Shown here one piece after another: positions 37,184 to 46,576 of a DNA stretch of 64,000 nt (within the stretch, counting starts at the first letter, position 1; the number at the start of each line of letters is the position of its first letter). The stretch is from Legionella sp. GTDB taxonomy: Bacteria; Pseudomonadota; Gammaproteobacteria; Legionellales; Legionellaceae. A program made the translations under genes and the position numbers. The stretch is taken from positions 62,001-126,000 of the forward strand of contig PEQM01000041.1 in NCBI GenBank assembly GCA_002786205.1. The letters are read 5' to 3'. A model generated the notes under the pieces. That model did not search any database, was not told where the DNA came from, and worked only from the letters and a program-made list of their open reading frames with translations.

Positions 37184-37792
37184 ATGTTGAAAAAAATGTC
37201 TTTAAAAACTTTGGAATTGGCACTTAACACGGCACTTCACCTTGACCCAGACAGTGCAAAAAAATTAAGTCCTTTAGATAATAAAGTCTTACAACTGATT
37301 ATCACCCCCTTAAATGTCCATTTTTTTATTCTTTTTTCCAGCCATGGGCTGCAACTGCTTGCTACTTATGAAGGCCGGGTAGACACGATAATCCATAGTA
37401 GCCCCATTGGCTTGATTCGCTTGAGTTTACTCCCAGCCTCCAAAGCCCGATCTTTGTTTAATGACAGTATCCACATGTCCGGAGATGTTGAATTAGGACA
37501 ACACATCAAACAACTTTTTGACAACCTGGATATTGATTGGGAGGGCCATCTTGCCTATTTCACTGGCGATGTCATTGCCTGGCAAATTGGCTCCCTGGTT
37601 CGCCAGGGCTTGCAATTTAATAAACAATACCGCGATTCCATGACTTTAAATGTCAGGGAATTCTTACAAGAAGAATTGCAAGTGACTCCTTGTAAAGCGG
37701 AATTAAACGATTTTTATAAAGAAATAGATCAGCTGATTTTAGACGTGGACCGCATCGAGGCCCACCTCACCAGGCTTAAGAAGGGCTTATGA
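37184..37792 (+). CDS. ubiJ: Ubiquinone biosynthesis accessory factor UbiJ
   Basis: UbiJ carries an SCP2-type lipid-binding domain and, with UbiK, supports the aerobic ubiquinone-synthesis metabolon. The protein has 202 residues from ATG 37184 (E. coli UbiJ 201). The hydrophobic [17 protein letters not shown] block near residue 40 and [19 protein letters not shown] near 105 follow the family. It starts eight bases past ubiE and overlaps ubiB by four bases. The longer frame from 37160 overlaps ubiE and is not needed. Confidence 0.94.
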   Translation: MLKKMSLKTLELALNTALHLDPDSAKKLSPLDNKVLQLIITPLNVHFFILFSSHGLQLLATYEGRVDTIIHSSPIGLIRLSLLPASKARSLFNDSIHMSGDVELGQHIKQLFDNLDIDWEGHLAYFTGDVIAWQIGSLVRQGLQFNKQYRDSMTLNVREFLQEELQVTPCKAELNDFYKEIDQLILDVDRIEAHLTRLKKGL

Positions 37793-39423
37793 ATTCTATC
37801 AAAAACATTTTTCGTTTCTTTTCTATTGGTTATGTTTTGGCAAAAAATGGGATGGACAAAGTCGCTTTTTCCCTGCCTTTTTTTTCCTCCTTTCGTTTTA
37901 TATCCTATTTAAATCCATGGCACTTACAGAAAAAAACGCGAAGCCAAGGAGAGGCATTAAGAAGCTCGCTGGAAGAATTAGGGCCTATTTTTGTTAAGTT
38001 TGGCCAAGCCTTATCAACCCGCCCTGATATTCTACCAGAAGACATTGCCTTTGAGTTAAGCAAGCTACAAGACAAAGTAGCGCCTTTTTCCAGTGAACAA
38101 GCCATCCAAATCATCACTCAAACTTATGGCATGCCTCCGGAAGCGCTGTTTGCGTTTTTTGACCCCATTCCTATGGCTTCTGCATCTATGGCACAAGTGC
38201 ACGCGGCTACACTGAAAACAGGAGAAGAAGTAGTCGTTAAAATTTTAAGACCCAACATCCAGAAAATCATTCAACAAGACATTCATATTCTGTATGCTTT
38301 TGCCCGTTTTGCTTATCGATACTGGCCAGAAAGCAGGCGCTTGAAGCCCATTGAAATTGTCCGCGAATTTGAACGCACTTTATTGGATGAGCTGGATCTA
38401 CTAAGAGAAGCGGCTAATGGGGCACAATTAAGACGCCATTTTAACCACTCGCCCCTGTTGTATATTCCAGAAATGCATTGGTCATATGCCAGACAAAATG
38501 TTTTGGTCATGGAGCGTATTCGTGGCATCCCCATTTCAGACCTCTCGCAGTTACGCGATCAAGGCATTAATATAAAAAAACTGGCCGAACGTGGCGTTGA
38601 AATCTTTTTTACCCAAGTATTTCGTGACCGCTTTTTTCACGCTGACATGCATCCTGGCAATATCTATGTCTCCTATGAGCATAAAGAAAATCCTCAATAT
38701 ATTTGTATTGACTTCGGCATTATCGGTACCTTAAACGATAATGATCAACGTTATCTGGCTCATAACCTCATTGCCTTTTTTAATCGAGATTACCAGCAAG
38801 TAGCCAAACTGCATATAGAGTCTGGCTGGGTAAGACGTGACACACGCATTGAAGAGTTTGAAAGCGCTATTCGTACGGTCTGTGAGCCTATTTTTGAAAA
38901 ACCATTAAAAGACATCTCCTTTGCTCAGGTGGTCTTAAAACTTTTTCAAGTCGCGCGTCGTTTTCATATGGAAGTACAACCGCAATTGGTGCTGCTGCAA
39001 AAAACGCTTCTGGCTATTGAAGGCTTAGGAAGACAACTGTATCCCGAGTTGGATTTATGGGCCACTGCAAAACCCTTTTTAGAGCGCTGGGTTAAAGAGC
39101 AAGTCGGACCTAAAAACCTGATTCATCAACTACAGCAAAACCTGCCTTTTTTTGTAGAGCAATTGCCCCATCTGCCCCAGCTCATGTATGAAGTATTGTC
39201 GCTACAAAAAGAAAGCTTGCTCTTAAATAAAGAGCCACCGACAGTGGTAAAAAAACAAAATCAGGATCTTTTTTCTATGGTGACCGGGATTTGTATTACC
39301 CTTGGCACATTAAGTACCATCTTGTATTTTAATCTTCTTCCCCTCATCGACCCGATGACTTGTTTGCTAACCGGAACAGGGATTTCTGCCTTTTTATTGT
39401 TGCTTTGGCGTAAGCGAACTTAA
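37789..39423 (+). CDS. ubiB: Probable protein-kinase-like ubiquinone biosynthesis factor UbiB
   Basis: UbiB is an atypical kinase/ATPase family member needed for ubiquinone synthesis. At 544 residues it equals the E. coli protein. The KxGQ motif occurs as [13 protein letters not shown] near residue 65. The ATP-binding Lys is in [10 protein letters not shown] near 147, followed by [13 protein letters not shown] (catalytic loop) and CIDFGIIG (DFG) near 285 to 305. Two C-terminal membrane helices (residues of about 490 to 540) anchor it to the inner membrane. The ATG overlaps the ubiJ stop. It is followed by a hairpin at 39430-39458. Confidence 0.97.
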   Translation: MNSIKNIFRFFSIGYVLAKNGMDKVAFSLPFFSSFRFISYLNPWHLQKKTRSQGEALRSSLEELGPIFVKFGQALSTRPDILPEDIAFELSKLQDKVAPFSSEQAIQIITQTYGMPPEALFAFFDPIPMASASMAQVHAATLKTGEEVVVKILRPNIQKIIQQDIHILYAFARFAYRYWPESRRLKPIEIVREFERTLLDELDLLREAANGAQLRRHFNHSPLLYIPEMHWSYARQNVLVMERIRGIPISDLSQLRDQGINIKKLAERGVEIFFTQVFRDRFFHADMHPGNIYVSYEHKENPQYICIDFGIIGTLNDNDQRYLAHNLIAFFNRDYQQVAKLHIESGWVRRDTRIEEFESAIRTVCEPIFEKPLKDISFAQVVLKLFQVARRFHMEVQPQLVLLQKTLLAIEGLGRQLYPELDLWATAKPFLERWVKEQVGPKNLIHQLQQNLPFFVEQLPHLPQLMYEVLSLQKESLLLNKEPPTVVKKQNQDLFSMVTGICITLGTLSTILYFNLLPLIDPMTCLLTGTGISAFLLLLWRKRT

Positions 39424-39429
39424 GTTAAA

Positions 39430-39458
39430 ACAGGGCCGGTGCGAAAACACCGCCCTGT
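39430..39458. terminator. Hairpin between convergent ubiB and mltB
   Basis: ACAGGG-CCGGTG and CACCG-CCCTGT pair over 11 bp with one bulged base and a short A-rich loop. On the minus strand the stem is followed by TTTT, as an intrinsic terminator for mltB would be. On the plus strand the tail is CAAAA, so termination of ubiB there is weaker. Confidence 0.7.
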
Positions 39459-39477
39459 CAAAACCACAGTCATCGCC

Positions 39478-40443
39478 TTAATGTGCCTGACAAATCTTAT
39501 CAGCCAAATAACCTATCGCGCCGGCATAATAAATAGAATTGTTATAACGTAAGATCATCCGATAATTAGGAAAGGCTAAAAACGTAGGCCCGCCATAGGG
39601 CTGAATGATACTTGCCTGTAAATTTTGATAAGGCAATGAGGCGCCTTGTTCTGTTCTTACACCCAAAGCATTCCATTCACTCACTGACTTGATGGTATTT
39701 TTTCCTTCCAGTTTCATATCAAAAGAAGCAGGCAATTTCACCTGAATGGCCCAGGGCTCACCCGATTGCCAGCCGTTTTGCGTCATGTAATTGGCAATAG
39801 AGGCAAAAACATCCGGTTTACTCTCCCAAATATCACGCCGGCCATCGCCATCATAATCTACAGCATATTTCACCCAGCTGGAGGGTAGAAATTGTGGTTG
39901 TCCTGACGCACCAGCCCATTCGCCTTTAAAATGTGCCAAATCAACATGCCCATCATTTAAAATATGTAAGGCCAAGAATAATTCTTTACGAAAGACATCC
40001 TTCCGTTTGGAATCATAGGCTAAAGTAGCCAAAGCTTTCACCACGGGAAAATTACCCATATAAGTGCCATAACTGGTTTCCATCCCCCAAAAAGACACTA
40101 TAAAACAGGGATTGACGCCATATTTTTCACCGATGGTTTCTAATAAAGCACGATTTTTTTCAAATTGCTTCCGACCAATAGCAATACGGTAATTATCCAC
40201 TCGAGAAGAGCGGTATTTCATAAAGGTTAATCGATGTTCTGGTTGCGAATGCATTAAGCCTTTAATGGTTTTACTTGGCTCATGCACTCCAGCAAAGGCT
40301 GCATCAAATACATCAGGCCGAATACCTTGTTCCAGGGCTTCTGCACGAACGGTAGCTACCCATTGCTTCCAAGGCGTTTCTGCTGCCCAAATCATTCCCG
40401 TGTAACAACATAACCCAACTAAAATCAATTTCCATTTGTGCAT
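39478..40443 (-). CDS. mltB: Lytic murein transglycosylase B
   Basis: MltB cleaves the glycan strands of peptidoglycan to 1,6-anhydromuramoyl products. The protein has 321 residues from ATG 40443 with a signal peptide (LILVGLCCYTGMIWA); GAG lies upstream. The catalytic Glu is in FWGMETSYGTYMGNF near residue 120, and AGASGQPQFLPSSW and the Ca-binding DYDGDGRRDIW loop follow, as in Slt35. The signal peptide ends near AAE with no lipobox Cys in the right place, so this copy may be soluble and not a lipoprotein. It converges with ubiB. Confidence 0.92.
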   Translation of the reverse strand: MHKWKLILVGLCCYTGMIWAAETPWKQWVATVRAEALEQGIRPDVFDAAFAGVHEPSKTIKGLMHSQPEHRLTFMKYRSSRVDNYRIAIGRKQFEKNRALLETIGEKYGVNPCFIVSFWGMETSYGTYMGNFPVVKALATLAYDSKRKDVFRKELFLALHILNDGHVDLAHFKGEWAGASGQPQFLPSSWVKYAVDYDGDGRRDIWESKPDVFASIANYMTQNGWQSGEPWAIQVKLPASFDMKLEGKNTIKSVSEWNALGVRTEQGASLPYQNLQASIIQPYGGPTFLAFPNYRMILRYNNSIYYAGAIGYLADKICQAH

Positions 40444-40600
40444 TATTAATCTCAACCCTATTGTCGTTTTATCAGTATAAACTATAGCAGTAAAGCAACT
40501 GATAAAACAAATCCTCGATCAAAGGCCAAATTATTCTATGCCATTCTCTTGCTGGTTAATGCGACAGGGCGTAAGCCAAGTTACCTTGGCTTATAATCAA

Positions 40601-40774
40601 TCAAGGCTTAGTGGATTTTAACTCCGCTACCGCATCGCTTTTCTTCGCTGGCAATCCCTCTTTTTGTTTGGAGGGAAACAAAAAATAAGTAGAATTATAT
40701 ATCCCTAAACCCATCCCAGTGGTTGCCAGCGTGATTGCTGTTTCTTTACCGGTCTGTTTAAACAGTCGAAACAT
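40601..40774 (-). CDS. 57-aa single-pass membrane peptide
   Basis: This small gene (57 codons) has a strong AAGGA five bases before ATG 40774. It begins MFRLFKQTGKETAI and has one likely membrane segment (residues of about 13 to 34) and a charged C-terminal tail. It starts eight bases past the stop of the carrier-like gene, so the two are very likely one operon. A short hairpin without a T-run lies at 40572-40593 just after it. I do not recognise a family. Confidence 0.7.
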   Translation of the reverse strand: MFRLFKQTGKETAITLATTGMGLGIYNSTYFLFPSKQKEGLPAKKSDAVAELKSTKP

Positions 40775-40782
40775 GATAGTCC

Positions 40783-41856
40783 TTATGTCGGTGTGTTGGT
40801 TGGTTTTTTGTCAATAGTCTCTGCTGCAAATCGTTCTTCTGGCTCAACAGAAGCAAAAAAACCTGTAGAGGCCAGTAAGTTATTACAAGGCTTATCCCCT
40901 AAAAATGTACTGACACCGGCAATAAGGCCAAAACGAGTTCCAGCTTTGGCCGCCCGCCAGGGGGCTAAACAGATAAATTCCTTACCCATGGTTTTCATTA
41001 CCGAATAAAACCCCACTTCTTTAGCATAGGTTTTAAATTCTTTCAGTAAATTAAAAACACCTGGTCCCTGTAGCTGCTTCCCATCCCAAGTCATGCGAGT
41101 TAAATAATAATCGCGGTAATGGGCAAAGGGATAAGACAAAATAGCGGCAGTCATACCACTGAGCATGCCCGCACTAAAATGTTTGGTGGTTTGATTTTCA
41201 ATCGCCAAATGACGGGCATACATTTTTTCAATGTCACACAGTGAAAGAAAATTAATAAAGCCAAAAGTAAAACGCGCACCACAAGATGCCTTCGCTAAAG
41301 GCACAAAATTATTGACAGCATACCATTTAAATTCAGGGCCGATAACCTCGGCTTTGCGTAAAGTACTTAATACTTCCGGTACTTGGGTTACCGCCACCTC
41401 GCCTAAGGACATGGCGGAAATATAACCGGCGCTAGCCAGCATTTGTCTTAAACGTCCTTGTTCTTGTTTTTGCGGCTCCACTGCTACAGCAGACTCTTCC
41501 TGACCCGATGCATCTTTTAGCATCTTGTTGTGTTGATCCATCTTTTTTGCTCCGCTCATGTAGGTCGTTCTTGTCCCTGTACCTGCCAGGCAAGGTGCAA
41601 AGCCTGTATAGAATTGCTTCATTAGAATCATTAAACTAAGAGAAGACTCACTTTGTGTGTTGATTAATTTTCCTGTCTTTAAGTAATTCATTAATAGCGT
41701 ATTAATCGGGCTATGAACCAAAGCAATAAGGGAGCTTGTGGCAAACACGGTAAACGAAAAATTAGCCACATCCATAGCACTTACAGAAAGCGCCTGCCTA
41801 TCAGGCGAATAATTTTTTGCAGAAGAAAGTTCAATAGTAGAAGGCTTGTCAGTCAT
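40783..41856 (-). CDS. Membrane protein resembling mitochondrial carriers
   Basis: A 357-residue protein whose layout suggests a diverged mitochondrial-carrier (SLC25-like) fold. Three helices each end in a Pro-centred turn: HSPINTLL (Pro 50), TQVPEVLSTLRK (Pro 160) and AAILSYPFAHYRDYYLTR (Pro 243). Each is followed by a second helix with a conserved Arg or G-x-x-P pattern: YTGFAPCLAGTGTR, FVPLAKASCGARF and CLAPWRAAKAGTRF. Classic carriers show P-x-[DE]-x-x-[KR] at the same places; here the acidic and basic residues are mostly missing. Legionella is known to have acquired carrier-type effectors, so transfer from a eukaryote is possible. No Shine-Dalgarno is evident before ATG 41856. Confidence 0.6.
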   Translation of the reverse strand: MTDKPSTIELSSAKNYSPDRQALSVSAMDVANFSFTVFATSSLIALVHSPINTLLMNYLKTGKLINTQSESSLSLMILMKQFYTGFAPCLAGTGTRTTYMSGAKKMDQHNKMLKDASGQEESAVAVEPQKQEQGRLRQMLASAGYISAMSLGEVAVTQVPEVLSTLRKAEVIGPEFKWYAVNNFVPLAKASCGARFTFGFINFLSLCDIEKMYARHLAIENQTTKHFSAGMLSGMTAAILSYPFAHYRDYYLTRMTWDGKQLQGPGVFNLLKEFKTYAKEVGFYSVMKTMGKEFICLAPWRAAKAGTRFGLIAGVSTFLGDKPCNNLLASTGFFASVEPEERFAAETIDKKPTNTPT

Positions 41857-41927
41857 AATTTAATCTTTATGTAAAAACTAAAATTTTACAATGCCTCAAA
41901 ATAATAGTCAATTAGATCATTAAATGA

Positions 41928-43121
41928 TCACTCACTACGCAAGCAAATGATGGGTTCTAGCTGAGCGGCACGACGCGCTGGATAAAAACCAAAAAAGATA
42001 CCCGTTGCCGCAGAAACAAAAAAGCCGGCAATCGGTGGCAGCCAATATACGGTAAACGTCCAATCACTAAAGTACGCGACAATACGAGTAAATAAAAGAC
42101 CCAACACCACACCTAATACCCCCCCTAAAAGCGAGAGTAAGACAGATTCCACCAAAAACAGTGTTTGAATGTCTTTATTTTTTGCACCGACAGCTTTCCT
42201 GATGCCTATTTCTTTTTTTCGCTCACTAACAGAAACCAACATGACATTCATCACGCCAATCCCACCTACTAATAAAGAAATCCCGCCAATAACTGCTAGC
42301 AATAAAGTAAAGATACGCCCCTGACTTTCCATGCTGGCAATAATTTGTTTGGCACTACGCGGAAAAACATTCAATTTGGGGTTCAAAGTATGAATCGTCT
42401 CTTTAATGTCTTCTATGACCCTATCAATAGGGCTATCCGGCTTTAACAGCACTACTGCATTGTTAATTTGCGCATCCTTACTGATTAAGCGAATACCTCC
42501 CAGGGGCAAAATCACCGCTTGATTTAAATCCTCATTAAAAAATCCATTCTCTTTCCAGGGCAAAGCCACACCAATTATCGTGTACAAAGCTTGACCTATG
42601 CGTAATTGCTTACCTAAGGGATCATCTAATGTCCAGGCTTTAATTTGTTGGGCAACCCCATACCCTATCACGCAATCATGCTCAAAAGATTGTAATGAAG
42701 AAACAAAAGCCCCCGAGGTCAGCTTGACATGCACTATCTGAGCCAGATGCTCATCGGCACCAATTAATACCCCTTGTAAGGCTTTGCCTCGAAAGCTGAC
42801 CGGCTGATAAGCCATACTGTATGGCGCTATATTGAGAATAAATGGAATTCGCTCAGCCATTTGATTCCATTGCGCCAAAGTCAAGGAATGCTCTTCTGGA
42901 TGTGCTTTATCAGACTCTTTTTGATAAATGGCAATAGCCAATAGATCCGTGCCCAATGCTTTAAACTGTTCCAAAGCCTTTTCTGTGGCCAATTGGCCAC
43001 AACTAATGAGCGCAACAACAGCGGCAGTACCGACCAAAATACCCAGTACCGCTAAAAAAGAACGCAATTTGGCAGCAGTTAAATTAACCAATGCCTGTCG
43101 TGCCTGATGTAACCAGGTCAT
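41928..43121 (-). CDS. ABC transporter permease, MacB/FtsX type
   Basis: A 397-residue permease with four membrane segments and a large periplasmic domain between the first and second (MacB_PCD), like the permease half of MacB. Motifs include LRSFLAVLGILVGTAAVVAL at the N-terminus and ERKKEIGIRKAVGAKNKDI near residue 295. I start at ATG 43121, which overlaps the ATPase stop (ATGA); the longer frame overlaps it further without homology. It completes a tripartite system with a lipoprotein adaptor and a TolC-like channel. Confidence 0.93.
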   Translation of the reverse strand: MTWLHQARQALVNLTAAKLRSFLAVLGILVGTAAVVALISCGQLATEKALEQFKALGTDLLAIAIYQKESDKAHPEEHSLTLAQWNQMAERIPFILNIAPYSMAYQPVSFRGKALQGVLIGADEHLAQIVHVKLTSGAFVSSLQSFEHDCVIGYGVAQQIKAWTLDDPLGKQLRIGQALYTIIGVALPWKENGFFNEDLNQAVILPLGGIRLISKDAQINNAVVLLKPDSPIDRVIEDIKETIHTLNPKLNVFPRSAKQIIASMESQGRIFTLLLAVIGGISLLVGGIGVMNVMLVSVSERKKEIGIRKAVGAKNKDIQTLFLVESVLLSLLGGVLGVVLGLLFTRIVAYFSDWTFTVYWLPPIAGFFVSAATGIFFGFYPARRAAQLEPIICLRSE

Positions 43122-43804
43122 GTACTGCTTTCCGAAACAATCACACCATCCATCAACGTAATGGTTCTTTGGCACTGTTTTGCAATATGAGCATCATGCG
43201 TCACCATAATCAGCGTACAGCCTTCTGCATGCAAACTTAAGAACAAATTCATTACTTCCGCTCCCGTTTTAGAATCCAAAGCACCTGTTGGCTCATCAGC
43301 CAAAATGACTTGCGGTTTCGTAACCAAAGCACGAGCAATAGCTACACGCTGTTGTTGCCCACCTGAAAGCTGAGTCGGCTTATGGTGGGCATACTGTGCC
43401 ATCCCCACTTTTGCCAAAGCATCCATGACCTGAGTCTCTATCTGGGCAGCAGTCAAATCTCTATACGTCAAAGGCAAAGCCACATTGTGCAAAGCGGTAA
43501 ATCGCGGTAATAAATTAAACTGCTGAAAAACAAAGCCCATGTGTTGATTGCGCAACAGTGCGGCCTCATCTGAGGAGAGCTGAACTACATCGCGCTGCTC
43601 TAACCTATAGGTGCCTGAATCGGCTTTATCTAATAAACCCATAATGTTCATCAAGGTCGATTTTCCTGAACCTGAAGCCCCAACTATTGCCAATAAATCG
43701 CCGGCATTCACCTGTAAAGACACCTTATCCAATACCGTAGTACTGATACCTTCCAAATGATAGGTTTTAACCAGCTTGTCTATCTGGATTAAAGGCTCAG
43801 TCAT
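43118..43804 (-). CDS. ABC transporter ATP-binding protein, MacB/LolD type
   Basis: A 228-residue ABC ATPase. Walker A is GASGSGKSTLMNIMG near residue 38, the Q-loop FVFQQFNLLPRFTA near 90, the signature LSGGQQQRVAIARAL near 145, and Walker B VILADEPTGALD near 165. It is of the class that powers mechanotransmission in MacB and LolCDE. It overlaps the adaptor stop by eight bases and the permease start by four. In MacB the ATPase and permease are fused; here they are separate genes. Confidence 0.95.
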   Translation of the reverse strand: MTEPLIQIDKLVKTYHLEGISTTVLDKVSLQVNAGDLLAIVGASGSGKSTLMNIMGLLDKADSGTYRLEQRDVVQLSSDEAALLRNQHMGFVFQQFNLLPRFTALHNVALPLTYRDLTAAQIETQVMDALAKVGMAQYAHHKPTQLSGGQQQRVAIARALVTKPQVILADEPTGALDSKTGAEVMNLFLSLHAEGCTLIMVTHDAHIAKQCQRTITLMDGVIVSESST

Positions 43805-44942
43805 AGATCACCACATCACCTGCTTTAACGCCTGACTCAATAACTACCCAATCACCTTGCACCAGACCAGTAATCACCACTTGCTTTTCAATAATGCCCT
43901 GTTTGTTTTTAATCCGAATGACGCTATTGCCTTGTTCTCGTCGCACCGCAGAAACCGGGACAAAATATTTTTTTTCGCCTGCAATTTTAATCGCAATGGC
44001 CGCGCTCATCCCTACTTTTACCCATTGCTGCTGCGCTTTAGTTAAATGAGGAACCTCTACTACTGCGGTAAAAGAAGGCAAGCCACCGGTGCTGGTATTG
44101 GATGCCTGGGCATTGACCGCAACCAACACCCCCTCTAACTGCTCCTGGCCAAAAGCCACCCCGGTAATCAAAGCCTTCATCCCTGGATGAATGGCGCCAA
44201 TATCCACTTCAGGCACATCAATTTCAAGAGCAATGCCACTTAAATTGCCCACCAAAGCAAGCACTTGTCCTGCCTTTACAGAAGCACCGACCATAATACG
44301 GGATGTTTTGTCTTCACCTGATTTAGGCGGGTACAATAATACACCATCCCCACTGGCTTTAAGCTGTATCACATTGTGCTGAGCTGCCAATACCTGTTTT
44401 ATCTGTTCAAAATCAGATAAATTAAGATGAGCCCAATCTAAATGCTCTGGATTCTCATCCATTTTTTCCAATAATTCGGTTAATTTCCTTGTCGCCTGCA
44501 TCAAGGTAATACGCGCGGTATCTACGCCTGATTTCTCGCTGACATAATTGTTTTTAGCGATTAATCCTGCATCCCATAGTTCTTTCGTCCCATTGAATTT
44601 GGCTTGAACAATAGCATAATTGTCTTTTGCTTTGAGATAATCGGTGAGGGTGTCATTGTATTGCTTTTGCAACTCCATTGACGTTAGGGTAAAGACGACC
44701 TCTCCTCGCTTTACTTTTTGTCCATAATGATAATGCATGCGCTCGACTACCGCCTCCATAGAGCTAACCATGCTGTACTCTTTTATCGGAGCCAAGGTAC
44801 CACTAAAATGAAGCTCTTTGTTTAAAGGCTTGGCCATGACGGTGTAAGTGCGCAAAGGGGGCGCTGCTTTTTTTTCCGAGTGGCAACCTGAAACACCAGT
44901 CAGTAACCACAGCATGAACAACCATTTAAACGCTCGCATCAT
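43797..44942 (-). CDS. Membrane-fusion lipoprotein (MacA-like adaptor)
   Basis: A 381-residue periplasmic adaptor of the HlyD/MacA class. The N-terminus has a lipoprotein signal ending in the lipobox LLTGVSGC, so it is probably anchored by lipid. A coiled-coil hairpin lies between about residues 85 and 175 (LQKQYNDTLTDYLKAK, then TLMQATRKLTELLEK), flanked by biotinyl-lipoyl-like and beta-barrel parts. ATG 44942 overlaps the tolC-like stop. It should link the ABC transporter below it to the outer-membrane channel above it. Confidence 0.93.
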   Translation of the reverse strand: MMRAFKWLFMLWLLTGVSGCHSEKKAAPPLRTYTVMAKPLNKELHFSGTLAPIKEYSMVSSMEAVVERMHYHYGQKVKRGEVVFTLTSMELQKQYNDTLTDYLKAKDNYAIVQAKFNGTKELWDAGLIAKNNYVSEKSGVDTARITLMQATRKLTELLEKMDENPEHLDWAHLNLSDFEQIKQVLAAQHNVIQLKASGDGVLLYPPKSGEDKTSRIMVGASVKAGQVLALVGNLSGIALEIDVPEVDIGAIHPGMKALITGVAFGQEQLEGVLVAVNAQASNTSTGGLPSFTAVVEVPHLTKAQQQWVKVGMSAAIAIKIAGEKKYFVPVSAVRREQGNSVIRIKNKQGIIEKQVVITGLVQGDWVVIESGVKAGDVVIYD

Positions 44943-46573
44943 CCACCATACCTTAGTTGAATAGACCAATGGTCTAGAGTGGTTCCTAACAGGCGTTGCA
45001 GGGCGGACAATTGATTTAGATAAGCAATTTTTGCCCCTATCAATCCTGATTGCGCCTGAATTAACTGGTTTTGCGTGTTATTCACGTCTAGCGCACTGGC
45101 AATTCCAGCTTGCTGTTTTCTCTTTTCCAAGGCATAGGACTGTTGAGCCAAACGCACCTGCTTTTGAGCCAGTTCATAACGCTTTGCCAAACTCTCAATG
45201 GTATGAACTGTATTGGTGATTTGCGAGATCAAGGCTCGCTTGGTTGCCAACAGATTGATCCTGTCCTTTTCCAAACGAACCTTGACACTAATTAGCTGAT
45301 TGCGTCTGTTTAAGTCATGCAAAGGAATGGATAAAGTCAAGCGAGCGGCTTCGGTCGTGTTATTGCCATTATAAATGCCTTGTATGCCATTATTAAATCC
45401 GGTGGGATCATTGACCACGCCACTTTGTACGGTTCCAGACACATCCAATTGCCATAATTGCTGATTTTTAGCCACCTTGTAAGCCCTTTCATCACTACTC
45501 AAGGCCATTTTTTGTGCCAGATATTGCACATTATGTGCTAAGGCATGATCTATAGCCTCTTGCAGATTGGGAATCACCACTTTGTCAATCACCACATCAC
45601 TGGGAATGGCCAGATGCATCTGCGGGTCCAAGCCAATACTTTGCAATAAATCTTGCGTGGCAGTATTTAATTCATTGCGACCTTGCTCAACTAACAAATG
45701 CAAAGACTCAATTTGATAAGACAATTGAATATTACCGGTTGGTTCTAATTGTCCTGCTTTGATTTTTTTTTCATTCATCGCGTAGGATTTTTTTGCTTCC
45801 TCTAGCTGAGAACGTTGTGTTTCCAAATTATTGGCACTTAAAATCATGCTCCGATAGGCAGTAATCACTTGTGTAACCTGATCGATTACCGTTTGGCGCA
45901 CAGTTAACTTGTTCAACGTTTCATTCGCCAAGGCATCGAGTAAAGCCGCTTCATTAGTAGCCCGTCCGAACCCTCTCAATAAAGGCTGAGTAATGGTCGC
46001 ATTAAGCACCGGGTTCAAATTATAGTTGTTATTCATCCCGGTGTTATTGTCTATAGAAAGCGTCGCTTGTGTCCCCAATTTGGTTTTTAAATCCAATTCT
46101 GGACTGGCAATTGCCGCCGTACTGGTTTCGCTGCCAAGACCATTGTACGTACTTTTTTGTACTGTTCCTGCTGCACCCAAAGCATACTGTAGCTCGAATT
46201 CATTATGCGCCAGACGCAACTGATAACGCTGTACTATTCGATCTAATTCTGCATTTTGAATATTGGGGTTATAACGTAATGCCAACAAGATGGCCTCGCG
46301 CAAACTAAGCTTAAACAGCGTCTTATTTTTTACCTCTGGTGCGGCAGGCAGTTCAATCCAGTGCTCTAGCATCTGCTCAGGCTGATGAATGGCTTGACGC
46401 AAGCGTTTTCCAGCCTCACTCACTTGTTGCGCTTGCGCAGCCGGATCATCAACCCAGCGATATAAAGAGAGGTCTGGTGTTTTGGCTAAAACAGTATAAA
46501 AAATACCGGAAAAAAACCACATAAGCCCGCAGCTTATCAGTCGAATGATGGTATTAAACGCAACAGATGGCAT
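44939..46573 (-). CDS. TolC-family outer-membrane channel protein
   Basis: A 544-residue TolC-like protein with a signal peptide and the two long helical repeats of the OEP family (LREAILLALRYNPNIQNAEL and NQLIQAQSGLIGAKIAYLNQ near the end). An unusual N-terminal extension of about 90 residues precedes the first helix. The helical barrel segments carry many Gln and Asn. It starts three bases after the apaH stop and overlaps the adaptor start, so the channel, adaptor, ATPase and permease form one unit. The substrate is unknown; macrolides, heme or peptides are known cargoes of related systems. Confidence 0.93.
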   Translation of the reverse strand: MPSVAFNTIIRLISCGLMWFFSGIFYTVLAKTPDLSLYRWVDDPAAQAQQVSEAGKRLRQAIHQPEQMLEHWIELPAAPEVKNKTLFKLSLREAILLALRYNPNIQNAELDRIVQRYQLRLAHNEFELQYALGAAGTVQKSTYNGLGSETSTAAIASPELDLKTKLGTQATLSIDNNTGMNNNYNLNPVLNATITQPLLRGFGRATNEAALLDALANETLNKLTVRQTVIDQVTQVITAYRSMILSANNLETQRSQLEEAKKSYAMNEKKIKAGQLEPTGNIQLSYQIESLHLLVEQGRNELNTATQDLLQSIGLDPQMHLAIPSDVVIDKVVIPNLQEAIDHALAHNVQYLAQKMALSSDERAYKVAKNQQLWQLDVSGTVQSGVVNDPTGFNNGIQGIYNGNNTTEAARLTLSIPLHDLNRRNQLISVKVRLEKDRINLLATKRALISQITNTVHTIESLAKRYELAQKQVRLAQQSYALEKRKQQAGIASALDVNNTQNQLIQAQSGLIGAKIAYLNQLSALQRLLGTTLDHWSIQLRYGG

Positions 46574-46576
46574 GGG

